A stretch of 64,000 bases of DNA from Psychrobacter sanguinis. GTDB lineage: Bacteria > Pseudomonadota > Gammaproteobacteria > Pseudomonadales > Moraxellaceae. The stretch covers positions 372,001 to 436,000 of the forward strand of contig NZ_CP085990.1 in assembly GCF_020736705.1 (NCBI RefSeq). The letters are read 5' to 3'. Made by a program: the position numbers and the translations under genes. The notes beneath the pieces are model-generated. The model ran no database searches. It was not told the DNA's origin and saw only the letters and a list, made by a program, of their open reading frames with translations. Shown here piece after piece: positions 27,533-35,403 of the stretch; the first letter of the stretch is position 1, and each line of letters starts with the position of its first letter.

Positions 27533-28609
27533 TTATACTGTGTCACTAAGGACAGCCTCAAGCAATGTGTGATCAAAGTCAGCGGTCACCACGGCTTCAC
27601 CCAACGATTTTAACAAAATCAATCGAACTTGTCCTAACTTAACTTTTTTATCATGTTGCATTAAGCCCAAAGCGGTCTCGGTATCAATGCTAGGCGGGCG
27701 AATAGGCAACTGGGCAGATTGTAGAACATGACAGATACGCTGTACCTCTTGCTCACTAATCCAGCCCATCTTTTCAGATAGCTGAGCTGCCTGTACCATG
27801 CCCGCTGCCACTGCTTCGCCATGTAACCATTGTCCATACCCCTCATGAGTTTCAATCACATGACCAAAGGTATGTCCAAAGTTCAATAAAGCTCTTTTAC
27901 CTGACTCACGTTCATCTTGAGCCACAATATCTGCTTTATATTGACAGCATCTGGCGACCGCTTCTGCCAACGCTGACTTATCTAATGTCATCAAGGCAGA
28001 CATATTGTCCTCTAACCACGTTAGGAAACCTGCATCCATAATCAATGCATATTTTACAACCTCAGCCATACCCGCGGAAAGCTCACGACTCGGCAATGTG
28101 GTTAGGGTATGCATGTCTGCTAGCACCATTTGGGGCTGCCAGAAAGCCCCTATCATGTTCTTACCTTTGGGATGGTTAATGCCGGTTTTCCCGCCCACGC
28201 TAGAATCTACTTGAGACAGTAACGTGGTCGGAATTTGAATAAAATTAACCCCACGCATAAAGGAAGCTGCAGCAAATCCGGTCATATCACCAATTACTCC
28301 ACCGCCTAAGGCGACTAGGGTCACATCTCGAGCACAGTGATGACCCATTAAAGCATCGTAAATTTTGTCGATATACTGTTGTGTCTTGTACTGCTCGCCA
28401 TCTGGCAATACCACACTAAACACCTCGAAATCTGCTTTAAGCCCTTCAACCAGCGGCTGCAAATATAGCTTCTCTACAGTAGTATTAGTAACCACCATTA
28501 CTTGCTTACCCTTAATATAGGGCGCTATTTCGGTAGCCATATCACACTGACTGGTGATTACAATAGGGTAATCATGACTTTGGGTATGCACAGTTAAATT
28601 AGCTTTCAT
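27533..28609 (-). CDS. aroB: 3-dehydroquinate synthase
   Basis: Second step of the shikimate pathway: DAHP to 3-dehydroquinate, NAD- and metal-dependent. 358 residues. Conserved motifs are LPDGEQYKT, ALGGGVIGDMTGFAAASFMRGV, QIPTTLLSQVDSSVGGKTGINH and LNFGHTFGHVIE, which include the NAD-binding glycines and zinc ligands. GAGAG precedes the start. It is 151 bp downstream of aroK, giving an aroK-aroB pair behind pilMNOPQ as in related bacteria. Confidence 0.96.
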   Translation of the reverse strand: MKANLTVHTQSHDYPIVITSQCDMATEIAPYIKGKQVMVVTNTTVEKLYLQPLVEGLKADFEVFSVVLPDGEQYKTQQYIDKIYDALMGHHCARDVTLVALGGGVIGDMTGFAAASFMRGVNFIQIPTTLLSQVDSSVGGKTGINHPKGKNMIGAFWQPQMVLADMHTLTTLPSRELSAGMAEVVKYALIMDAGFLTWLEDNMSALMTLDKSALAEAVARCCQYKADIVAQDERESGKRALLNFGHTFGHVIETHEGYGQWLHGEAVAAGMVQAAQLSEKMGWISEQEVQRICHVLQSAQLPIRPPSIDTETALGLMQHDKKVKLGQVRLILLKSLGEAVVTADFDHTLLEAVLSDTV

Positions 28610-28760
28610 AGGTCTCTCATATCTGCTGTTGGGCTATTTACAATTTTTAATCAGTACTTCCATGAACGGATAATATATCTAACAGCCGGTGTTAACCTCG
28701 GGCTTTTATTATTCTATTGCCCACTTATTTAAGTGCCTGCACATTTAATAGCATCGTATG

Positions 28761-29309
28761 CTATTTGCTATCCGCTAAATGTCCAGGATATTTTTCTTTT
28801 AGAGCTTCTATTATTTTCTTTAGCATATAGCGCGGATAGCCGTCGCCGGTCTCTACCACAATATCTGCAACTTCCAGATATAACGGATCACGAACCTCAA
28901 ATAAGGATTGCAGCACAGCACGAGGATTGGGGTTGTTTAATAAAGGCCGTGACTTATCTTTAGACGTTCTTTTTAATTGCACATCGACATTGGCTCTGAG
29001 ATAAATGGTAATACCGTGATTTTTTAGGTTTTGACGATTCTGAGGTTGGGTTACTACGCCTCCGCCCGTGGCCAATACAATGTCAGGTAATTCCGTTAAC
29101 TCAGCAATCGCTTTTGCCTCACGCTCTCTAAAGCCCGCCTCACCTTCTTTTTCAAAAATCCACGGAATATCAGCACCCGTTTGTTCACAAATGTAATGAT
29201 CGCTGTCTATAAAAGTGCGCCCTAAATGCTTTGCTAGTAGCCTTCCAATAGTGGTCTTCCCTGCTCCCATAGGGCCTACAATAAATAATGACGGCAATGT
29301 CGATTGCAT
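28761..29309 (-). CDS. aroK: Shikimate kinase
   Basis: Phosphorylates shikimate with ATP. 182 residues of the P-loop kinase fold. The Walker A motif is G12-PMGAGKT-T19, the shikimate-binding segments are DSDHYIC and GGGVVTQPQNR, and the lid contains KDKSRPLL. Located between pilQ and aroB on the same strand; 383 bp separates it from pilQ. Confidence 0.95.
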   Translation of the reverse strand: MQSTLPSLFIVGPMGAGKTTIGRLLAKHLGRTFIDSDHYICEQTGADIPWIFEKEGEAGFREREAKAIAELTELPDIVLATGGGVVTQPQNRQNLKNHGITIYLRANVDVQLKRTSKDKSRPLLNNPNPRAVLQSLFEVRDPLYLEVADIVVETGDGYPRYMLKKIIEALKEKYPGHLADSK

Positions 29310-29692
29310 TATTATCTCTCACATAAATTCACAGATTATACAGGCATTTTCGTCGTTAGTCCTGTTTCGCTGAACAATCCCATCAAACTAAAAAACTACA
29401 AAAGATTGAATATAAAAGATTAACTGACTGATTAAACTTACTTTCAAAAGACCGTAGTTATCAATAATCTAGTCATAATAAGTTCAATATCGGTCTAATA
29501 ATAGCAACTCAATTCTGGCTTAGCCACAACCTAAGAGACAAATGAGCACAATAAAAACAAAATCCACAGCATAATTAAATATACTGAGGGTTTATTTTGC
29601 TCACAAGAGTCAGATCACAAGTCACTTTATCTTAAAAAGATAAAAACAATATTTACGAGAGGTAAGTTAGGGTTGCTGTTGCTGTTGCTGTA
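29310..29692. other. Intergenic region between aroK and pilQ
   Basis: 383 bp without a recognisable gene. Just past the pilQ stop is a hexanucleotide microsatellite (TTGCTG x3, 29673-29690). The 10-mer CTGTATTAAG occurs at 29688-29697 and again at 29708-29717, across the pilQ stop codon. The aroK promoter is presumably here but not placed. Confidence 0.45.
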
Positions 29693-31621
29693 TTAAGTTT
29701 GAGGTTTCTGTATTAAGGTAGGGGTAACAAAAATCAGCAGCTCTTGCTTATCATTGCGGCGTAAGTCTTTCTTAAATAAACGGCCCAAAAGGGGTAAGTC
29801 ACCAAAAAAAGGCACTTTTTCCACATTATTAAATATCTGATTACGGTAAATCCCGCCCAAAACAATGGTTTGACCATCTGCTACGGTAACATGAGTGCTT
29901 AATCTATCGGTGTCAATCAGTATTACGCCTGAACTTACAGGGTTGGGCCGCCCATTTTCAATATTAAGCTGTAATGATATCTCGCCTTCAGGGGTGATAT
30001 TAGGGGTCACCTCCAAGCTTAACAGTGCTTCTTCAAATTGAGTGGTCGTTCCGCCACCCTCTGATTCACTTTGATAAGGAATTTTAGTACCGGAAGACAC
30101 TTTGGCAGTTTGTTTGTCTAAAGTGAGAATTTTGGGTGTTGAAATTACCTCACCACGACCTTCTGCTTGCATCGCTGATAACTCCAAATCAATCATCAAG
30201 TCTGACATGCTCAATATACCAAAGGCGATACTGCCAGCAGGGTTGGCAATTCCTAAGTCTATGTTTAGATTATCCGGACGGCTCACTGCATAATCGGGAT
30301 AGCTGAGTGGCTTTCCCTTAAAGGTAGTATTGCGCATGCTAAACTGTTTTAAATCTGCTAACGTCTGATCGCTCCCGCCGACCAACAAAGTATCATTGTT
30401 TGCCACTCCATTCGATAGTACCCCCCATTTAACGCCCAACTCTTTACTAAAGTTGTCTGTGGCACTAACAATTCTCGCCTCAATCATTACTTGCTGAACC
30501 GGGATATCTATTTGACTAATAAGCATTCTAATATTATTAATACTGTCCGCAGTGTCTTTGACAATTAATGTGTTGGTGCGCGTATCGACCGCAATAACGC
30601 CGCGACTCGATAATAAGGTACTGTTATTCGTGGAAGATAACTGACTTGTCTCATCACTTTCAGTTGGATTTGAATTCACGTGGCTGCTTTCAAGGCCATT
30701 ATTGTCAATATAATGTCTACTATTAATACGGTTATCAATATGTTGACTACTGGCTTTCAGAATTAAAGCGTGTACCTCACTGGCTTTGGCATAATTCAAA
30801 CGAATATATTCGCTGCGTAACGGCAGCCTGGCGATTTTTTGTTGTTGAGCGTTAAGATAGTTCTCCTGTTGTTTGGCCAACTCTGCAAGAGGCGCTACCA
30901 AGATAACATTGCCATTCACCCGCTTGCCTAGGTGCTTACTGCTTAAGATAATATCCAGCGCTTGATCAGAAGGCACATTAATTAAGTTGAGCATAATGGT
31001 CCCAGTCACCTCATCACTGGCCACAATATTGGTTTGCATAAATTGTGACAACAAATGAAGTACGCTGCGCACTTCTACATTTTGGAAGTCGACTGAGATA
31101 GGCTTGCCGCTGTACTTGTCTACGGCAGGTTCAGGCTTTATGAGACGTTGTACCGGCTGTATGGTCAACGTTAGCTTATTGCCTAGCTGATAGCTTTGAT
31201 ACTCAAAATCTTGCTTTATATCAATCCTAATTCGACCCTGTTTGCCTTTATTATCGGTATAGATAGAGCGTAGCAAACGTTGTTTTGAATGTTGCTTATA
31301 TATTAGACCCGGTTCCACTTTAGTATTGCCCAGACGCAGTATTATCTTATTGCCTTGTCGCTCGATATCCACTTTGGTCGTAACATCCGCCAAAACAATA
31401 TCAATCTTTTCAATACCGTCAGAGAGGGGTTGATAGCTGATCGCCTTTTGTTTAAGAGAAGGTCTATTTTCAAAGTGAGAACTGCTGGCATACCCGAACC
31501 TATTAAAACCCAAAAGCAATTCTAAGATTAAAATCGAATACAGACTTATCTTTAGAGACAAGGTTAACGCAGGCAGCAATCCCGACCAAGTCAGCTTTAA
31601 AGCCGAGGGATAAAATGTCAT
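29693..31621 (-). CDS. pilQ: Type IV pilus secretin PilQ
   Basis: Forms the outer-membrane pore for type IV pili. 642 residues. An N-terminal signal region (LKISLYSILILELLLGF) is followed by one AMIN domain (about 70-165), an STN domain (ISVDFQNVEVRSVLHLLSQF, 185-250), a secretin N domain with a Ser/Asn-rich insert (about 275-385) and the C-terminal secretin domain. That domain contains MLQAEGRGEVIS-like AMQAEGRGEVISTPKILT and VPFFGDLPLLGRLFK, both hallmarks of secretins. AGGA precedes ATG 31621. Last gene of pilMNOPQ. Confidence 0.96.
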   Translation of the reverse strand: MTFYPSALKLTWSGLLPALTLSLKISLYSILILELLLGFNRFGYASSSHFENRPSLKQKAISYQPLSDGIEKIDIVLADVTTKVDIERQGNKIILRLGNTKVEPGLIYKQHSKQRLLRSIYTDNKGKQGRIRIDIKQDFEYQSYQLGNKLTLTIQPVQRLIKPEPAVDKYSGKPISVDFQNVEVRSVLHLLSQFMQTNIVASDEVTGTIMLNLINVPSDQALDIILSSKHLGKRVNGNVILVAPLAELAKQQENYLNAQQQKIARLPLRSEYIRLNYAKASEVHALILKASSQHIDNRINSRHYIDNNGLESSHVNSNPTESDETSQLSSTNNSTLLSSRGVIAVDTRTNTLIVKDTADSINNIRMLISQIDIPVQQVMIEARIVSATDNFSKELGVKWGVLSNGVANNDTLLVGGSDQTLADLKQFSMRNTTFKGKPLSYPDYAVSRPDNLNIDLGIANPAGSIAFGILSMSDLMIDLELSAMQAEGRGEVISTPKILTLDKQTAKVSSGTKIPYQSESEGGGTTTQFEEALLSLEVTPNITPEGEISLQLNIENGRPNPVSSGVILIDTDRLSTHVTVADGQTIVLGGIYRNQIFNNVEKVPFFGDLPLLGRLFKKDLRRNDKQELLIFVTPTLIQKPQT

Positions 31622-31739
31622 CGGGCATTTCCTGTATAGCGGTTAGAGGGTGTTTAAAATGTTTAAGTTTTTTAAGCCTGTTAAAGTTTTTATATAGCGG
31701 CTTAGTTAATCAGACTATTTAAATCGAAATCAACCTATA

Positions 31740-32396
31740 TCAGGGTTGTACTGGTGCTATCAGTGCCCATCTATTTTCTGTTTTCCCAAATTGAGGCGAT
31801 TCAATTTTTTCAACCAGATTAAGTTGAGTGGGAGTGATTTCTACTACTTGAATCTGCTTAATTCCTATACTTTGTCCTACTTTGACACTTATTATTATCC
31901 CGTCGGGACGCTGAACCAGACCATAATCTAAACCACCCATTCTGGACATCATGCCTCGATATTTAAAATAAGTAAGCGGATGTCGTTGCCCTCTATTGGG
32001 TGCCGACCTATTTTCAAAAGGCGTGTTAGTAGCATCGTTAGTAGCATCGTTACCGTCAGTCATTTTAGAATCGAGACTAACTTTATTTGCGCCACTGGGT
32101 TTTGGCTTTATAAAATCAGGCAAATCAAAAGGACTACGCTGGGTAGTGGTTTGATAGGGATTACTGAGTATTTCAACTTCGGTCTCAACCTTAGCTTTTG
32201 TTCTAAGACTATTAGGAAGCGTTTCTGTACTCTTTGTCGTGGTCAATAAGTGTGTTGGGTATTCATCCACTTCTTGTTTTACCAGCGTTAGATAGTCCTT
32301 ACAGCCATTGAGCGATATCAAATAGACCGTGATTAATAAAACCAATTTTAGACGGTTTATTGTGGTATTTGAGTTCAGCACTATAGCCATAACCAA
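31740..32396 (-). CDS. pilP: Type IV pilus pilotin/alignment lipoprotein PilP
   Basis: PilP is an inner-membrane lipoprotein that links PilN/PilO to the secretin. 218 residues, with lipoprotein signal VYLISLNGC. A disordered Thr/Ser/Asn-rich linker comes next. The C-terminal beta domain (HPLTYFKYRGMMSRMGGLDYGLVQRPDG, shortened to FKYRGMMSR as key motif, then QVVEITPTQLNLVE) is typical. The reading starts at TTG 32396 with GGAG nine bases upstream; the ATG two codons later (32390) is an alternative. Six bases separate it from pilO. Confidence 0.88.
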   Translation of the reverse strand: MVMAIVLNSNTTINRLKLVLLITVYLISLNGCKDYLTLVKQEVDEYPTHLLTTTKSTETLPNSLRTKAKVETEVEILSNPYQTTTQRSPFDLPDFIKPKPSGANKVSLDSKMTDGNDATNDATNTPFENRSAPNRGQRHPLTYFKYRGMMSRMGGLDYGLVQRPDGIIISVKVGQSIGIKQIQVVEITPTQLNLVEKIESPQFGKTENRWALIAPVQP

Positions 32397-32402
32397 ATGG
32401 GA

Positions 32403-33143
32403 TTACTCCTTAAGTTCAGTATTGGTGCTAGAAGATGCAGTCTCAATTTGTGTTTTAGCTTGTGTATCCATTGGGTCGTCAGGTTTGGCACGATAGGCTT
32501 TGATATGCAACGTGAGCACTAAGCGTGGTGTGCTTGTTTCTGCTATGGCAACCTGTAGTACAGGTTTAAGATTAAAATCATGCACAGTAACCAAACGTGG
32601 TAAGGCAGACAAACTTCCCAAAAACTGCCCGAGTTGATGATAGTTGCCGAGTGCCACCAGATGCAGCGGCTGCTCAATATAAAAGGTTTGTTTTACCTCG
32701 GCATCAACCATCAAATCTTGCAGCACAACCCCACTGCTAAGGGCCAACTCATTAAACTGCTGTGGCAAAGCGATGGGCTCCTTCGTGGGCAGCAGTTGTG
32801 CCAACTGCGATAACCGTTGCTGGTCAATCTTCTGTTGAGTAAGATTACTTCGTTGCCGCCGTACTTGCGCTTTATTGCTACGATAAGTTTGGAGTAGGAT
32901 CTGTTGCTGATTTTGTTGGGCCTTAATCTGCTTTAATTGACTATTAATAGGCAGTGCATAGCTTATTACGCAGGTTATCAATATGACTGCCATTAGCATG
33001 AACAGCTTAACCGCTCTGGGCCAACTCCCATAGTTTTCACTATCTAAGCTTCGTAGCTGATAATAAAACTGTTTTAGTTCAAACCGCTTTGCTGCACTTT
33101 GCTTATTTAAGAGAGGCAGTAGATTCTCAAATCTTGCGCTCAT
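32403..33143 (-). CDS. pilO: Type IV pilus inner-membrane protein PilO
   Basis: PilO forms a heterodimer with PilN in the alignment subcomplex. 246 residues: a cytoplasmic N-terminus, one transmembrane helix (about 47-66, LFMLMAVILITCVISYALPI), a coiled coil (INSQLKQIKAQQNQQQILL) and a periplasmic ferredoxin-like domain containing IEQPLHLVALGNYHQLGQFL, a characteristic PilO segment. The start overlaps the pilN stop. Confidence 0.93.
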   Translation of the reverse strand: MSARFENLLPLLNKQSAAKRFELKQFYYQLRSLDSENYGSWPRAVKLFMLMAVILITCVISYALPINSQLKQIKAQQNQQQILLQTYRSNKAQVRRQRSNLTQQKIDQQRLSQLAQLLPTKEPIALPQQFNELALSSGVVLQDLMVDAEVKQTFYIEQPLHLVALGNYHQLGQFLGSLSALPRLVTVHDFNLKPVLQVAIAETSTPRLVLTLHIKAYRAKPDDPMDTQAKTQIETASSSTNTELKE

Positions 33144-33817
33144 TGCCCCACCTCATTTTTTAAATCTAGCTCTGTGATAGCTGTCTGTGCTGAGTAAGTA
33201 TCCTTAGCTTCAGATTCAGACATGGTGGCCACAATTTCAAACTGTAGATAGCGATTAGGATTGGCAGCACCAGTATGGTTAATGGCATCTTGATCATTCC
33301 CCTTCTGATTGGACACAGAGTGCGCCCCTGATTCCACGGTTTTTATAAATTTAATTTGGGCTTGCTGTAGAGATTTATTTTGTTGCAAATAAGAGTCGAG
33401 TTTTGAGACCTGACTTGACTCGATGGTGCTACCTCTCAACATAATTGATGCTTGTTCTCTCCTAAAGTCTGTCAAATAAAGAGAGGTTGGTATCACTGTC
33501 GCCAAATCTGACCACAACTGTACTAATTCCATTTGGTAGTTAGCCAATTTCTCTACGTGCTTAGATTGAGCTAAGGTCTTTTCACGGCGTTGCTTCATTA
33601 ACTGATCGTGCTGTAATGCCGCTTCTAAGAGCGTATTATTTTCGATTAGATATTGATTGGCTGAAATTAGATTAATTTTGGATTGATATAGGTAACCCCA
33701 CACGGCAGCCGCACCCACTATACTCAACACAAAACTGAGAGTAAGGGCGATTGTGAACTGCCTGTTTTTATGTTGACGATGACGCTCACGCCACGGTAAC
33801 AGATTAATGGCTGCCAT
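33140..33817 (-). CDS. pilN: Type IV pilus inner-membrane protein PilN
   Basis: 225 residues from ATG 33817, which overlaps the pilM stop by one base (TAATG). The N-terminus MAAINLLPWRE is the conserved PilN sequence that docks onto PilM. A transmembrane helix (about 22-43, FTIALTLSFVLSIVGAAAVW) and a periplasmic fimbrial-assembly (PilN) domain with LVQLWSDLATVIPTSLYL follow. Its C-terminal region has a Ser/Gly/Asn-rich insert. Confidence 0.93.
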   Translation of the reverse strand: MAAINLLPWRERHRQHKNRQFTIALTLSFVLSIVGAAAVWGYLYQSKINLISANQYLIENNTLLEAALQHDQLMKQRREKTLAQSKHVEKLANYQMELVQLWSDLATVIPTSLYLTDFRREQASIMLRGSTIESSQVSKLDSYLQQNKSLQQAQIKFIKTVESGAHSVSNQKGNDQDAINHTGAANPNRYLQFEIVATMSESEAKDTYSAQTAITELDLKNEVGQ

Positions 33818-34911
33818 TAGTAAATCTGGGTCATAGTGCGACTTCGCATGGCTAAGCCACAAGCTGTCATGAGCTGTGGGGCATCTTTAAATAATTGCTC
33901 TGCATCTATACTATGAGACAAGGACATGGATAAAAAAGGATTGGCCAAGGTTACTGGTAGTCCCATTTGATGCTGTAAACTTTTATCAAGTTGTGGTAGG
34001 CCAGCGGCATCTCCGCTTAATATGATTTGTTCTACTTCTTTATCTGGTGATATAGCAATATATTGCTCAAAAGCAACTTTGATAGAATCAACAAGGCTTT
34101 GTATAAAGGGCTGAAAGATAACGAGGTCATAGTCCATAAGACACTGAGAGCCCAATAGCTGCGGGTCTAATTTAGCTTGCTCAGCGTCAGCAGCTGATAA
34201 GTTATAGTGTGTGGCAATGGCACGAACCAAGTGACTGTCGCCGAACAGCTGCTCTAAGTGATAAACAAACTCGCCCTTAACCGCAATATAAATGGTGAGA
34301 CGGGTTTGGCCTATATCCACCCATACCGTAGTACCCAAAAAGTCAGTATTATGGCTAGATAAAAATTGAAAGGCGCGTTGTCTGGCTTCAGGCTCAGTAT
34401 CTATGACACTAGGCTTTAGTCCTGCAAACACCAAAGCATCGCTGTGCTGTTCAATATGCTCTGAGCGCGATATAACTAATAAAACCTTGTTGTAGTTGGC
34501 TTGCACTAAAGAGCGACCTAATATTGCAAAGTCAAGATTCACCTCTGATAACGGATAAGGAATATACTGGTCAGCGTCGACTCGAATTTGTGCGTCAATA
34601 TCTTGCTCGCTAAAGTCGATAGGCAATTCAATCTCACGCGTTATGACTAAGTTAGCACCTAGTGCTATGGCTGCCTTTTTGGTCGTACATTTAAGCTGTG
34701 CTATTAGCGTAGCAATATGTTGGCCCATTTGCTCACTATCAATAATTTGATTGTCTATTACCTCTCCTTCACTCAGTACGGTAAGCCCATAACTCAACAA
34801 ATGATATTGTTTATTTTTATGATTTAATTCCACCAAGCTTAATGTGGTAGTGCTAATCGCGATACCAATAAGTGTCTTAGGTTTTGCAAAATATAGCCTC
34901 AATAAACACAT
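33817..34911 (-). CDS. pilM: Type IV pilus actin-like ATPase PilM
   Basis: PilM is the cytoplasmic actin-fold protein that binds the N-terminus of PilN. 364 residues with the ATPase phosphate loops IGIAISTTTLSLVEL and VWVDIGQTRLTIYIAV, and IILSGDAAGLPQLD in the adenosine-binding region. ATG 34911 has its AAGG directly abutting the start. The in-frame TTG at 34902 has AAGGA eight bases upstream and would begin MRLYFAKPKTLIGI, matching the usual PilM N-terminus, so it is probably the true start. First gene of pilMNOPQ, divergent from the PBP1A gene. Confidence 0.92.
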   Translation of the reverse strand: MCLLRLYFAKPKTLIGIAISTTTLSLVELNHKNKQYHLLSYGLTVLSEGEVIDNQIIDSEQMGQHIATLIAQLKCTTKKAAIALGANLVITREIELPIDFSEQDIDAQIRVDADQYIPYPLSEVNLDFAILGRSLVQANYNKVLLVISRSEHIEQHSDALVFAGLKPSVIDTEPEARQRAFQFLSSHNTDFLGTTVWVDIGQTRLTIYIAVKGEFVYHLEQLFGDSHLVRAIATHYNLSAADAEQAKLDPQLLGSQCLMDYDLVIFQPFIQSLVDSIKVAFEQYIAISPDKEVEQIILSGDAAGLPQLDKSLQHQMGLPVTLANPFLSMSLSHSIDAEQLFKDAPQLMTACGLAMRSRTMTQIY

Positions 34912-35403
34912 CCTTATAATGACGGGTAAAAGTAGTATCGTCGGCCGAGTGATGGGTTTAACTAGCCTATTTATTTGAACTTACTCTATTTATTTGAACT
35001 GACTTTGTCAACTTAATTTTAAATTAAATTTAATATAACTGTTAAGATAATAATCACTATAAGTATGATGTCTGATAATTTTAACTAAATTACATATTCG
35101 ATATTTATTGTTATATTCAAAACTTATTTTTAGAATAAACTTGGCAGTTTTTTGATATAAAACTCCTAGCATTATTGTGTTTTAATGTTAGGTCTATAAG
35201 ATATCGCTCATTTACTTTATAATTTGCTTTATAATTGTCCTTATATGCGCGTTGTATACATAGTAAGGCGTCACAATTACTGTCTATCTTTAAGTTAATC
35301 TGTCATAGCTTCTGCTATAGATTAATGTTCTGATTGGCTATCTAGCTAAGTATTGTGATCTTTTCTATGCCAAATATTTCAGTTTCTAAATAATAGAGTC
35401 ACT
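34912..35403. other. Divergent intergenic region pilM / PBP1A gene
   Basis: 492 AT-rich bases holding the promoters of both operons, not placed with confidence. It contains a 19-bp tandem repeat (34967-34985 and 34986-35004). Confidence 0.5.
34967..35004. repeat. Two tandem 19-bp repeats upstream of pilM
   Basis: Copies at 34967-34985 and 34986-35004 share 18 of 19 bases (CTATTTATTTGAACT then TACT or GACT). Located 55-95 bp upstream of pilM, so it may overlap the pil promoter or bind a regulator. Confidence 0.6.
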
